Shown piece by piece: positions 9,804-20,500 of a stretch of 64,000 nucleotides of DNA. Both the position numbers and the translations under genes were made by a program. The number at the start of each line of letters is the position of its first letter. The stretch's first letter is position 1. The DNA is from CAISCU01 sp051861545 (GTDB lineage: Bacteria; Bacteroidota; Bacteroidia; UKL13-3), in contig JBIMKP010000002.1 of NCBI GenBank assembly GCA_051861545.1, positions 62,001 to 126,000 of the forward strand, in the 5' to 3' direction. A model generated the notes under the pieces. It was not told where the DNA came from and ran no database searches. It worked only from the letters and a program-made list of their open reading frames with translations.

Positions 9804-10547
9804 TTGAAAGAGCAGATTTTTAGGTTCAAACAATTCAGCTTATCTCAAGGAAAAAGCGCTATGAAACTAGGCACTGATGCAGTGGTTTTAGGTGCTTATG
9901 TCAAACCAAATTTGGCGAAAAATATATTAGATATTGGAACCGGAACTGGCATTCTTGCTCTCATGATGGCTCAAAAGTCAGATGCATTTATTCAGGCAGT
10001 TGAGATTGATGAAATAGCTGCACTTGAAGCTGAGTTTAACTTCAAACAAAGTAAATGGGTTAATCAATTTAGTTTATACAATGGTTCGATTCAAGATTAT
10101 ACTTCAAGCAATCCTTCCATAAAGTTTGATTTCATCATCACCAATCCACCTTATTTTGTTGCAGAAAATCAGTTTGAAATTGAAGAAGAAAAACGCAGGT
10201 TAGCTAGGCATACCTTTTCTTTATCGTTTGATGAATTGGCGCGTATCATTTCTGAATTACTAGCTGAAACTGGAACTATCGCCATGGTGCTACCAGTAGT
10301 TGAAGCTGAATCATTTATTAAAATTGCAGAGGAAAATTCACTTTTTCTCAAAGAAATTTTGCGAGTTTATCCAAAAGCATCAAAGCCATTTAATAGAATG
10401 GTTATGCTTTTTTCAAAACTCAAGCAAAATGTATTGGAACAAGAACTTGTTATTTACAATGAAGACAATTCCTATACAGAAACCTATTATGAATTAACCA
10501 AGGATTTTTATCTCTGGAAAGACAAAATTAATGCTCAACAAAATTAA
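9804..10547 (+). CDS. trmN6: tRNA1(Val) (adenine(37)-N6)-methyltransferase-like protein
   Basis: A 247-residue SAM-dependent methyltransferase. A Rossmann motif ILDIGTGTGILALMM (about residues 45-59) binds AdoMet. The catalytic NPPY motif is at residues 114-117, typical of exocyclic-amine N6-adenine methylation. The opening FRFKQFSLSQGKSAMKLGTDAVVLGA is the YfiC/TrmN6 signature, and the protein probably modifies A37 of tRNA-Val. It starts with TTG; there is no in-frame ATG upstream that keeps the family N-terminus. Its 3' end overlaps the convergent saccharopine dehydrogenase gene by 20 bp. Confidence 0.88.
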   Translation: MKEQIFRFKQFSLSQGKSAMKLGTDAVVLGAYVKPNLAKNILDIGTGTGILALMMAQKSDAFIQAVEIDEIAALEAEFNFKQSKWVNQFSLYNGSIQDYTSSNPSIKFDFIITNPPYFVAENQFEIEEEKRRLARHTFSLSFDELARIISELLAETGTIAMVLPVVEAESFIKIAEENSLFLKEILRVYPKASKPFNRMVMLFSKLKQNVLEQELVIYNEDNSYTETYYELTKDFYLWKDKINAQQN

Positions 10548-11850
10548 TGTCGAACTTTTTTAATTCTTTTAAAATTGGTTCATAATACATTGGACTTAAA
10601 GGAATCCGAACGCCTTTATCGACTATTTTTCCTTGTAAAATCAGCTTAGCAGCAATGGCCATTGGTAAACCAACAGTTTTTGCCATTGCAGTATAAACTT
10701 CATCTTCACCTTTAACAATTAATGAACTATTGGCCTTAAAATTCTTTTTGTCTTTTTTGTAGGTGATTTCATGTTTCATCACAATCATATCCAATTCACC
10801 CTTTTTTAACTTCCATTTTTGAGTGAGAAGATGTTGAAGAATTTGAGCCGGACTTGCATTTGAGATTCCAATTTTTTCATCATTTAATAAGCCCAACCAT
10901 TTTATTCTTTGGAACTCTTTTGAGGTTTGGGCTTTGTTCATAAAACGACTCAATTGTATCTCCAGATTTTGTTGATTGGCACCAGTTAATAGTGCAGCCA
11001 TCAAATCTCTGTAAGTCATGTTTTCGCTATTGGTTATTTTATAAGTATCGTCTGTAAGTCCTAATTTTACAAGGTAATTCCAGTTCTGACAATAATTTTT
11101 TCTTCTTAAAGTACCTCTTAAAACTGTGTGAGCAGAATCAATTCCATAAGGTGAAATATAACCCAAAGAATCACGGTTGGCATAACTTTCGAATTTGCCC
11201 AATTCGGGTACCATTACATCAACAGTCTGACTAAAAATTCTATTTGGTGGAATGAATTTTACCTGTTTATTTTCGAGATAAGTTGCAGTTGCTTGTCCGG
11301 CCAAAATTACATTTCTTGGGTTCCAAGTAAATTTATAGTTCCAAGGATTATCGTCATATTCTGGAGCCACCAATCCACCACAATACGATTTAAATGAAGT
11401 GATTTCACCACCCTCTTTTTGAATATGGTGAATCATTTGCATGGCAGATAAATGGTCGATTCCTGGGTCTAAACCAATTTCGTTTAATAATAAAATTCCA
11501 GCTTTCTGAGCAGCTTTGTCGAGTGATTTCATTTCCTCACTCACGTATGAAGCAGTAATTAAATTTTTAGCAGATTTGATACAATCTTTTGCCACCAAAA
11601 TATGTAAAGTTGGAGGCAATAAAGAAATAACTAAATCGGCGGTTTGAATGAGTTTTTCTCTTTCTTCTTTGTTGTTGATATCGATTGCGAGAGCCTTTGC
11701 AAACTGACTTTTCCCAACTTTCTTTTGAGCTAATTCAAGGTTTGCATCAATAATGCTGATTTGCCAATTTTCTTTTTTGGCATTCGATAACAAATATTTA
11801 ATCAAATATGAGGAGGATAAACCTGCTCCAAACACAATAATATGCTTCAT
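10528..11850 (-). CDS. saccharopine dehydrogenase-like NAD(P)-dependent oxidoreductase
   Basis: 440 residues. An N-terminal Rossmann fold (IIVFGAGLSSSYLIKYL) precedes the family signature LNEIGLDPGIDHLSAM (about residue 135) and a C-terminal substrate domain (FKSYCGGLVAPEYDDNPWNYKFTW). It belongs to the saccharopine reductase/LYS9-type group, which interconverts saccharopine with aminoadipate semialdehyde and glutamate or acts in lysine degradation. No partner lysine-pathway gene lies nearby, so the exact substrate is inferred. The tail overlaps trmN6 by 20 bp. Confidence 0.87.
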   Translation of the reverse strand: MKHIIVFGAGLSSSYLIKYLLSNAKKENWQISIIDANLELAQKKVGKSQFAKALAIDINNKEEREKLIQTADLVISLLPPTLHILVAKDCIKSAKNLITASYVSEEMKSLDKAAQKAGILLLNEIGLDPGIDHLSAMQMIHHIQKEGGEITSFKSYCGGLVAPEYDDNPWNYKFTWNPRNVILAGQATATYLENKQVKFIPPNRIFSQTVDVMVPELGKFESYANRDSLGYISPYGIDSAHTVLRGTLRRKNYCQNWNYLVKLGLTDDTYKITNSENMTYRDLMAALLTGANQQNLEIQLSRFMNKAQTSKEFQRIKWLGLLNDEKIGISNASPAQILQHLLTQKWKLKKGELDMIVMKHEITYKKDKKNFKANSSLIVKGEDEVYTAMAKTVGLPMAIAAKLILQGKIVDKGVRIPLSPMYYEPILKELKKFDINFVEH

Positions 11851-12170
11851 AAATCAATGAATATAAGCAGCGAAACTAATAGCAAAGCTTGAACTGAACA
11901 AATGAAACAAAGTGATTTTTTGCAGATTTGTTAATTTTATTGTGTGAAACCTAGATTCTGCAATAATCTTGGGGTTGTTTCTAGCTTACTGACAACTAAT
12001 TAATTTTAAAGGAATTTTTTAAATTTTACTGTATTATATTGATGCAGTTAAAATACTAAAGACCAAATAATAGAAAACAGTTTATTACTAGTCATTTATA
12101 TAAATAATAGTTGATAGCTTATGCGAGATTAATTAATAATATTTTTTTAATTCACTAACTTACAATCCTT
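11851..12170. other. intergenic, divergent promoter region
   Basis: 320 bp of very AT-rich sequence between divergent genes. It should hold the promoters of the saccharopine dehydrogenase-like gene and of the T9SS repeat protein. I see no RNA gene, strong hairpin or clear TAnnTTTG element in it. Confidence 0.4.
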
Positions 12171-15100
12171 TTGAAAAAAGTCTACCTCATATTAACCTTA
12201 ACTATTTTTTCTTTCCTGCAAACATTTGGCCAACAATTTACAGGGGGTAAGGTGTTTGGAGGTGTTGGGCTTCAATATGATCCAATAAATTTTTTTGATA
12301 AAATTGGAAATCACTATCAAATAGTAAGCTTTCACAACTTATGTACCCTTGATAGTAATGGTTATCAGATAACTATTCCTGCTATAAATGGGGCTCCAAC
12401 AACGGTCATTATAAAATTTGATTCTTTGGGTAATTATAAACATAACATTAGGATAAATAATGTTTCTGAGGATGGTATCCTAATGAAATTTGACCAAAAT
12501 AATAATCCATATTTGTTAATACCTTTTATTCAAAGAGATTCCATTTTTCTTTATAATAAGACCGGCCAATTATTTAAAAAAATAAAGGCTCAGTACCGCA
12601 GAACTAGCGGGGATACGCGATTTTTCAATGCTTGTGTCCTAGTAAAAATGGATACAAATGGTGAATTTTTGTGGTGTAATACTATATATAACGAGAAAAT
12701 TCCTATTGGAGATAACCGACGAATTTTCTCTATCTCTATTTCCAAAAATCAAAATATTGAAGTCATTAAACTTTTCTATCCTAATATTCGATTAATTACT
12801 GGTGTGGCCGATACAATATGTTTGCAAAATACCACAGGTACTAAAAGTATATTTTTGATTCATTCTCAACAAGTGGTTTTAAATTTTTCTACCAATAGTG
12901 ATTTATTGTCTGTTAAAGAACCATTTAAAAGTTCATTAATTTTCGATCAAAAAGATAGCTTGTTTAGTACAAATAGTTCGTTTCGAGGTTATACGAAGGA
13001 GGCAAGATCAATATCAGATGGCACTAATAATTATCTTTGTTTGAGTTTATTTCTAAATACATCAGACACATTAAACTCAATTCCGAGAGTTCTTATTCCT
13101 AAGGGCAATGTTTATTTCTTAGTTAAGTTAGATGAAAATGACAGTTTACAATGGTTAAAGCCTTTGTACAAACAAATTAATAATCCAAGTGGATTAAGAG
13201 TTTGGCAAAATTCAAATCTATCCATTGATACTGCAAAAAGAACTCTAAATTTTTATTTATCCTTTCGTCAAGATTCTTATTATTCTTTGTTTAAACCTTC
13301 ATTAAATAATGTTGGACTATTAAATTTCTTTATTATCAAATGGAATAGTGAGGGAAACATTATAAAAGAGGATTCTTTTGATTATGGGACAGGATTAATT
13401 ATCAATAATTTTAATTATCAAACAAGACAGCAAATATCATATGGACAGATAAATGGATCAGACTCTAAAATTCAAGCTGCTTTGCCTCAAGATTTAAAGT
13501 TTAAAACGTTCATGGGCATAGTTTTTATAGATGACTCAAGTAATGAAGTTGTTAATGTTATTCCAATTATTTCAAATACAACTATTTTAAGTTCAAAAAT
13601 TTATATTGGTGCTTCACCATACTTTGGTGAATTGATTGATTCAAGAGGCAGAATATTCGCTTCAGGCATGTTTACAGACAGTATCCAATTAGCATGTTCA
13701 AGAATTTACTCTACTGTTACAGATATTGATGCCTTTGGAAATAAAATTTATGATGCTTTTACCCTTACTTATGAACCTCCTAGAGAAATACCTATAAATG
13801 CTTGTTCTAAATATATTTCACCAAGTGGAAAATACCTTTGGGATACATCTGGAATCTATTTTGATACAATCCCTAATATGATTGGTTGTGATAGTATTTT
13901 GAAACTCAAAATCAGATTTAATTCCAATTTTACACAAATTGATACAAGTGTTAAATATTTTTATACTTCCCCTTTTAGTAAATTTACTTTTGATAGCACC
14001 GGATTGTATTTCGATTCCTTAACAAACAAATTTGGCTGCGATAGTATCATTAAATTCAATATTAAAGTTCTTAGCTCAAAATCGTTAATTGATACTTTTA
14101 ACTGTAATCCAATAAAAATTCTAAGTAAAAATGTTTGGATAAACCAAAGTGGGATTTACCAAGATACCATTCCAAATCTAATAGGTGGAGATAGCTTGAT
14201 AAATATAAGATTTGTTTTAGGTTCAAATAAAAGTCAAATCGATACCTCATTCTGTAATGAAATTTTGAGTCCTAGCGGAAAGTATATTTGGTCTTTATCA
14301 GGAACCTATTTAGATACCATTCAAAATAGTAGTTTTTGCGATAGTGTTATTACAGTTAGATATCTTAGAACAATAAAAAAGGATACCATAATTGTTAATT
14401 CTTGTGATAGCTTTTTAGTACCTAGTGGTAGGAATTATTTGAGTAAAACTGGTTTCTATACTGATACACTAAAAACACAATTTGGATGTGACAGTTTTCT
14501 TTTAATCAATTATACCCGATTAATCATATCAAGTCAGGTATCTGTTACAACTTGTGATTCTTTAATATCGCCAAGTGGAAAATTTTACATGAACAATACT
14601 GGGATTTATTCAGATACACTCAAAACACAATTTGGATGTGATAGCTTTCTTTTAATTAATTTTACCAAATTAAATACTTATGCTCAAGTATTAATTTCTG
14701 CATGTGATTCAGTTAAATCGCCAAGTGGAAAATATATTTATCAGATAAGTGGCACTTATCAAGATACTTTATTGAATCAATTGGGCTGTGATAGTATCAT
14801 TACAATTCAGCTTTTCATTCCTACCAATAGCTTGAAATTAACTAAATCAAATGATATTGATTGTGAAAATCAAACAGCTCAATTATTTACAAATGAAAGC
14901 GGCCTTAAGCAATTTATGTGGAGTCCAGATGAAGGTTTAAACGACAAAACATCAGCAAGCCCAATTGTTAAGCCTAAAAGTGATATTTTCTATTATGTAA
15001 TTGCAAAAGACTCATTGGGCTGTTTGTATAACGATAGCATATTTGTTAAAGTGGAGTTTTTAGATAGCCTTGGATTTTTTCCCAATGTATTTACACCAAA

Positions 15101-15344
15101 TGGAGATGGTTTAAATGATTGTTTACCTATGAATAGTATGAGTGAATTCTCTAGTTTGAATTTCTTGGTATACAACCGTTGGGGTGATTTGGTTTTTGAA
15201 ACCACCAATATCAAAGAATGTTGGAAAGGACAAACACAAAATGGGGAAGCTCTTAGTGCAGGAACTTATTTTTACCTTTTCAGTGGGATTACTACCTGTA
15301 ATAAAGAAATTTCAAATCGAGGAACTGTAACAATTATACGTTAG
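12171..15344 (+). CDS. surface protein with 50-residue repeats and T9SS type B (gliding-motility-associated) sorting domain
   Basis: 1057 residues with a signal peptide (LTLTIFSFLQTFGQQ). Residues ~20-535 form a beta-rich region of unrecognised type. From about residue 541 to 885 there are seven tandem ~50-residue units, each with a Cys near the start, an SPSGK motif, a (T/I)G(T/I/F)Y-DT motif and an end of the type (F/I)GCDS followed by beta-strand residues. Units 5 and 6 are nearly identical even in DNA. The last ~90 residues (FFPNVFTPNGDGLND...YNRWGDLVFE...LSAGTYFYLF...GTVTIIR) are the CHU_C/T9SS type B sorting domain. It is probably an adhesin-like cell-surface or filament protein. The start is TTG (ttgaaaaaagtc), chosen because it gives the signal peptide. 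Confidence 0.88.
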   Translation: MKKVYLILTLTIFSFLQTFGQQFTGGKVFGGVGLQYDPINFFDKIGNHYQIVSFHNLCTLDSNGYQITIPAINGAPTTVIIKFDSLGNYKHNIRINNVSEDGILMKFDQNNNPYLLIPFIQRDSIFLYNKTGQLFKKIKAQYRRTSGDTRFFNACVLVKMDTNGEFLWCNTIYNEKIPIGDNRRIFSISISKNQNIEVIKLFYPNIRLITGVADTICLQNTTGTKSIFLIHSQQVVLNFSTNSDLLSVKEPFKSSLIFDQKDSLFSTNSSFRGYTKEARSISDGTNNYLCLSLFLNTSDTLNSIPRVLIPKGNVYFLVKLDENDSLQWLKPLYKQINNPSGLRVWQNSNLSIDTAKRTLNFYLSFRQDSYYSLFKPSLNNVGLLNFFIIKWNSEGNIIKEDSFDYGTGLIINNFNYQTRQQISYGQINGSDSKIQAALPQDLKFKTFMGIVFIDDSSNEVVNVIPIISNTTILSSKIYIGASPYFGELIDSRGRIFASGMFTDSIQLACSRIYSTVTDIDAFGNKIYDAFTLTYEPPREIPINACSKYISPSGKYLWDTSGIYFDTIPNMIGCDSILKLKIRFNSNFTQIDTSVKYFYTSPFSKFTFDSTGLYFDSLTNKFGCDSIIKFNIKVLSSKSLIDTFNCNPIKILSKNVWINQSGIYQDTIPNLIGGDSLINIRFVLGSNKSQIDTSFCNEILSPSGKYIWSLSGTYLDTIQNSSFCDSVITVRYLRTIKKDTIIVNSCDSFLVPSGRNYLSKTGFYTDTLKTQFGCDSFLLINYTRLIISSQVSVTTCDSLISPSGKFYMNNTGIYSDTLKTQFGCDSFLLINFTKLNTYAQVLISACDSVKSPSGKYIYQISGTYQDTLLNQLGCDSIITIQLFIPTNSLKLTKSNDIDCENQTAQLFTNESGLKQFMWSPDEGLNDKTSASPIVKPKSDIFYYVIAKDSLGCLYNDSIFVKVEFLDSLGFFPNVFTPNGDGLNDCLPMNSMSEFSSLNFLVYNRWGDLVFETTNIKECWKGQTQNGEALSAGTYFYLFSGITTCNKEISNRGTVTIIR
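13790..14822 (+). repeat. seven tandem ~150-bp coding repeats in the T9SS surface protein
   Basis: The motif SPSGK...GCDS recurs about every 150 bp (50 residues). Units 2 and 3 have lost SPSGK, and unit 3 has GGDS in place of GCDS. The copies at about 14463 and 14613 share the 15-bp run AAAACACAATTTGGA exactly, which suggests recent duplication or gene conversion. Confidence 0.8.
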
Positions 15345-15349
15345 CTAGT

Positions 15350-15386
15350 ACTAAATGAGATAAGAATTTTTAAGTTTAGTTTTTTT
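15350..15386 (+). terminator. possible terminator after the surface-protein gene
   Basis: ACTAAA (15350-15355) can pair with TTTAGT (15375-15380), which is followed by a run of T. The stem is short and the loop long, so this is tentative. Confidence 0.4.
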
Positions 15387-15419
15387 AATATTGCTTAGTA
15401 AATTAGCTTTATCTAACTT

Positions 15420-15920
15420 GTGAATATGATTGAAACAGTGAAAAGAGAAGTGAAGCTGCTAAGTGTTTCTGATAAATCTGAACTTAGTAATGCAGATGCT
15501 GAATTGTTGGACAGTGCAAAAGAAGCGCTTAATGGAGCTTATGCGCCTTATTCAAAATTCCATGTGGCCGCTGCGGTATTGCTCGAAAATGGAGTAGTGG
15601 TAAAGGGAAGTAACCAAGAAAATATGGCTTATCCTTCTGGATTGTGTGCCGAAAGAGTTGCTATTTTTTCTGCATCAGCAAATTATCCAGGCATTGCCGT
15701 TAAGGCTATTTCGGTTACTGCTAAAACCGATGAGTTTAAATTAGAACACCCTGTGATGTGTTGTGGTGCTTGTTTACAAAGTGTAAGTGAATACGAAAAG
15801 AGATATGGCAACCAAATAAGAATGATTTTACAAGGCGAAAGTGGTCCCATTTATATTGCAGAGGGTACACAAACATTTTTGCCATTTCAGTTTGATGGAG
15901 AGTCATTGAAAAAAGAATAA
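15420..15920 (+). CDS. cdd: cytidine deaminase
   Basis: 166 residues, a homotetrameric-type deaminase converting cytidine and deoxycytidine to uridine and deoxyuridine. The zinc site is readable: Cys76-Ala-Glu78 (LCAERVA, Glu78 as proton shuttle) and Cys115/Cys118 in CCGACLQ. The substrate-binding stretch YAPYSKFHVAAAV precedes it. The stop is one base before the adenine deaminase start, so the two form a nucleobase/nucleoside salvage operon. The start can be GTG 15420 or ATG 15426; the difference is two residues. Confidence 0.93.
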   Translation: MNMIETVKREVKLLSVSDKSELSNADAELLDSAKEALNGAYAPYSKFHVAAAVLLENGVVVKGSNQENMAYPSGLCAERVAIFSASANYPGIAVKAISVTAKTDEFKLEHPVMCCGACLQSVSEYEKRYGNQIRMILQGESGPIYIAEGTQTFLPFQFDGESLKKE

Positions 15921-15921
15921 A

Positions 15922-17523
15922 ATGAGTGATTTTGTTATAGAAGCGAATTTTGTTGATATCAGAAATAGAAACATTTTTCCAGCAGAGATTGAAGTTAAGG
16001 GTGCGAAAATATATTCCATCAAAAAGATAGATAAAGAACTTTCCCAATACATACTTCCCGGTTTTATTGATTCACATGTTCATATTGAAAGTTCGCTTTT
16101 AATTCCATCAGAGTTTGCACGAATGGCCGTATTACATGGCACCGTTGGAACCATTAGCGACCCTCATGAAATTGCCAATGTATGCGGAATAAATGGCGTA
16201 AACTTCATGATAAAAAACGGGAAAAAAGTACCTTTTCATTTTTGTTTTGGCGCTCCAAGTTGTGTTCCTGCAACTGTTTTTGAAACAGCGGGAGCCACAC
16301 TGAATTCGAATGATGTGGATGCTTTACTTCAAAGAGATGATATTTATTATCTCACAGAAATGATGAATTTTCCTGGGGTTTTGTTTCAAGATGCAGAGGT
16401 GATGGCGAAGTTAAAATCAGCCAAAAAATACAAAAAACCTATTGATGGACATGCGCCTGGTTTAATGAATGAACAATCTGCTTTATACTTCTCTCATGGC
16501 ATTTCTACCGACCATGAATGTTTTACTTATGAAGAGGCTTTAGATAAAGCAAAATTAGGTGTAAAGATTTTAATTCGAGAAGGAAGTGCTGCTAGAAATT
16601 TCGAAACATTGATTTCTTTAATGAAGGATTATCCAAAACAAATCATGTTTTGTAGCGATGATAAACACCCTGATTCTTTGTTGGAAGGACATATCAATTC
16701 ATTGGTAAAACTTGCTTTGCAAAAGGATTATGATTTGTTTGATATTTTACACGCTGCTTGTATTCATCCAGTAGAGCATTATAAAATGCCAGTTGGAACG
16801 CTACAGTTAAATGAAAATGCAGATTTTATTTTGGTGGATGATTTGATTGACTTCAAAATCAAACAAACCTATATCAATGGAATTTTGGTTGCTGATGGAA
16901 ATACTTCATTAATTCAATCAGTTCCTGAAATTGCTATCAATCAGTTTGAATGTAAATTGATAAACGAATCTGATTTTCAGTTTGAACTCAAAGAAAACAA
17001 CCATGTTATTGAATGTTTAGATGGAGAATTGATTACCAATCACCTTTTACTAAAAAAAGATGAATGTTCTATAACAAATGATGTGATTTATTTAGCAGTA
17101 GTGAACAGGTATCAACATGCGCCAATTTCGGTTTCGCTGCTAAAAGGACTTGGTTTAAAAAATGGAGCAATTGCAGGTTCGGTTGCGCATGATAGTCACA
17201 ATATTTTGGTGGCAGGAACCAATTTCACTGACATGAAAAATGCCGTGAATTTATTGGTAGAAAACAAAGGTGGATTAAGTCTGGCGTTTGGAGAAACACA
17301 GGAGGTTTTAGCTTTACCAATGGCCGGATTGATGAGCATGGATGATGCTTGGACCGTTGCAGAAAAGTACACAAATCTCGACCGCTTAAGTAAATCTTTG
17401 CTAGGTTCACATTTTAGAGCACCTTATATGACCCTGTCATTTATGGCACTTTTGGTGATTCCTCATTTAAAACTCAGCGATTTGGGGCTTTTTGACGGAG
17501 ATAGCTTCGAATTCGTTTCATAA
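15922..17523 (+). CDS. ade: adenine deaminase
   Basis: 533 residues, a metallo-amidohydrolase converting adenine to hypoxanthine plus ammonia. Visible features are the metal-binding HVH (His52, His54) in GFIDSHVHIESS, the DPHEIANVCG motif, IDGHAPGL, STDHEC and FCSDDKHPDSLL, all in the family order, and a C-terminal domain containing SVAHDSHNILVAG and a long GGLSLAFGETQEVLALP segment typical of Ade. Length is near the usual 550-590. It is one base downstream of cdd, giving coupled purine and pyrimidine salvage. Confidence 0.95.
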   Translation: MSDFVIEANFVDIRNRNIFPAEIEVKGAKIYSIKKIDKELSQYILPGFIDSHVHIESSLLIPSEFARMAVLHGTVGTISDPHEIANVCGINGVNFMIKNGKKVPFHFCFGAPSCVPATVFETAGATLNSNDVDALLQRDDIYYLTEMMNFPGVLFQDAEVMAKLKSAKKYKKPIDGHAPGLMNEQSALYFSHGISTDHECFTYEEALDKAKLGVKILIREGSAARNFETLISLMKDYPKQIMFCSDDKHPDSLLEGHINSLVKLALQKDYDLFDILHAACIHPVEHYKMPVGTLQLNENADFILVDDLIDFKIKQTYINGILVADGNTSLIQSVPEIAINQFECKLINESDFQFELKENNHVIECLDGELITNHLLLKKDECSITNDVIYLAVVNRYQHAPISVSLLKGLGLKNGAIAGSVAHDSHNILVAGTNFTDMKNAVNLLVENKGGLSLAFGETQEVLALPMAGLMSMDDAWTVAEKYTNLDRLSKSLLGSHFRAPYMTLSFMALLVIPHLKLSDLGLFDGDSFEFVS

Positions 17524-17597
17524 AATCTTTATTATTGCCTTTCGTTAGAACAGAAGAAAAACAAATTGCACTAGCAATTGATTATTATTAACAAAAA

Positions 17598-20500
17598 TTG
17601 AAACAGGAAACAAATTATATCTATCAAAAACTGGATGCTTTTATCAGGAAGTATTACAATAACCAACTGATAAAGGGAAGTATTCTTTTTGCCGGTATTT
17701 TTTTACTTGGCTTTTTGTTGGTGAGTATTTTTGAATATTATGGAAGATACACATCTAATGTAAGGGCAATTTTATTTTTTACTTTGCTAATTTCTTCATT
17801 GGTTGCTCTGGTATATTATATCATTATTCCACTAGCAGGATTGTATAGAATTCGCAGGCAGATGAATTATTCTGAAGCTGCAAAAATTATTGGTTCGCAT
17901 TTTACAGAAGTTCAAGATAAACTACTCAATACCCTACAATTATTAGAATCAGAGCCTCAATCAGGTAGTTTGTTAGAAGCAGCCATTCAGCAAAAAACTG
18001 AAGAATTAAAACCTGTTCCTTTTAGCTCTGCAATTCAATTTAGTAAGAATTTAAAGTATTTAAAATTTACCATCATTCCAATCATCATTTTGTTATTTAT
18101 TTTGATTTGGTCGCCAGATATGTTGGGTGATGGCGCCGAAAGAGTTTTGTATTTTAACAAAGAGTTTAAAATGAAAGCTCCATTTGAAATTGAAATCGTA
18201 AATAAAGAATTGGCTGCAGAACAGTATGGCGATTTCACTATTCAGATAAAAACAAGTGGAGAGAAAATTCCTGCTGAAATGTTCTTGTTGTTTGAAAATC
18301 AGCGTTACAAAATGTTGAATAATGAACCGGGCAATTTTGAATATGAATGGAAAAATCTGCAAAAATCACTATCATTTACTTTAGAATCAGGTGGATTTAC
18401 TTTTGGTCCGTTTGATTTAATTGTTTCCGGAAAGCCAATTTTGTTAAACTACCAAGCTAAATTAAACTACCCAGCCTATTTAGGTATGAAGGATGAAATG
18501 CTTAATAATCCAGGTGATTTAAGCATTCCTGCAGGTACAATCATTGAATGGCAATTCATGGGTAAAAATACCGATGATATCCAACTCAAATTTTTAAAAA
18601 CCGAGCACCATGCGATAAGTGAAGATGGTATCAGGTTTCAGTTTAAAAAGAAGTTTTTTCTATCTGATGAATACACCATCCAAAGTTCTAACAAAGACAA
18701 TAAAAAGGGCGATTCATTGCATTTTGGAATTCAGGTTATTCCTGATGCATATCCTCAAATTGAAGTCAATGAACAGCAGGATTCCTCTAGCAGAAAATTG
18801 ATTTATTTTTCAGGAAATGTTGAAGATGACCATGGCTTAAAAAGATTAAGTTTCCATTACCGTTTCCTAAAATCAGAAAATCAGGAGAAAGTTAAAAAAG
18901 GTCTTCAAACAACAGATATTACTTTAAGGTCAGACAAAATCAGTTCATTTAATCATGTTTTTAATTTGTTTGAAACAGGTTTAGAAAGTGCAGATGAAAT
19001 AGAATATTATTTTGAGGTTTGGGACAATGATGGAGTTTATGGTTCAAAATCGAGCAGAAGTAAAATTTTTACTTTAAAAGCTCCTGATAAAAAAGAATTA
19101 CGAGAGGAAGCCAATGCTGGTTCAAAGGAGTTGGAAAGCAAAATGGAAGAAAGTTTGAAGGAAGCAAAAGACCTTCAAAAAGATTTGAAAGATTTACAAA
19201 AGAAACTTAAGAGTGAAAAACAATTAAGTTGGGAAGACCAACGGAAAATGGAGAAATTAATGGAACGTCAAAAGGAATTGGCGAAGAAAATCAATGATAT
19301 CAAAGAAAACTTTAAAGACAACAAACGCAAAGAGCAAGAGTTCAAAGAAGAAAATCAGAAAATCCTAGAAAAGCAGCAGCAACTTCAGAAAATGATGGAT
19401 GAAATAATGCCTGAAGAAATGAAGAAAATGATGAAGCAATTAGACGATTTAATGAAGCTTCAAAACAAGGATAAATTGCAGCAGGAAATGGATAAACTAC
19501 AACTTAATAATAAAGATGTAGAAAAGGAATTAGATAGAATGCTTGAGATGTATAAGGAGATGGAAGTGGAGAAAAAGATGGAGGAAAGCATTGAAAAACT
19601 AAATGAATTAAGCAAAAAGCAAGAGGATCTTTCTAAGAAATCTGAAGAGAAAAAGGATTCAAAAGAAAACTTAAAAAAGGAACAAGATGAATTAAACAAA
19701 GAGTTCAAAGATTTGAAGGAAGACTTGAAGGATATGCAAGAAAAAAACAAAGCTTTGGAGGAGCCAAAAGACTTGCAAAACCTGGATAAAAAACAGGAAT
19801 CCATTGATAAAAAAATGCAAAAGGCTTCAGAAGAATTAGGCAAAGGAAACGAGAAGAAGGCTGCTGAACAAGAAAAAGAAGCTGCTGATGAAATGGAAGA
19901 AATGGCCCAGGAGATGAAAGACCAGATGGAGAAGGAGGAAGAGGAAAAAGCGGAAATGAATATTCAGGCATTACGTGAAATTCTTGAAAACCTGCTTCAA
20001 CTAAGTAAAGATCAGGAAGCTTTGATGGAAAGAATGAAAGCCATTACTGGTTATAATCCTCAGTTTGTTCAAATAGCACAGGAACAAAAATCATTAAAAG
20101 ACAATGCTAAATTGGTAGAAGATAGTCTTTTAGCCTTGAGTAAAGATGCGCCTGAAATTAGAGCGTATGTGAACCGTGAAGTCAATAAAATGAACGACCA
20201 CATGGATCGTTCTGTAAAAGGTTTTTCAAACAGAAACCAACAAGAGATTAAGAGTCAGCAGCAGTATGCTATGACAAGAATGAATAACCTTGCTTTGATG
20301 TTGAGTGATGTTTTAAAACAAATGCAACAACAGAAACAACAAAAACAAAATGGCAAGAAGGGTAAAGGAAAACCTTCTCCAAAAGATGGAAGTGGAAAGC
20401 CAAGCATGAGTAAATTAAAGAAAATGCAGGATGAGCTCAATAAACAATTGAAGGAAGGTCAGAATAAAAATGGTACTGGTGAAAAGGGGAAAATGAGTTC

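Noticed and set aside
19460..19971. Long Ser/Phe-rich frames on the minus strand of the DUF4175 gene
   Set aside because: They are mirror images of Lys/Glu codon runs (AAA/GAA read as TTT/TTC) and have no independent start or domain.
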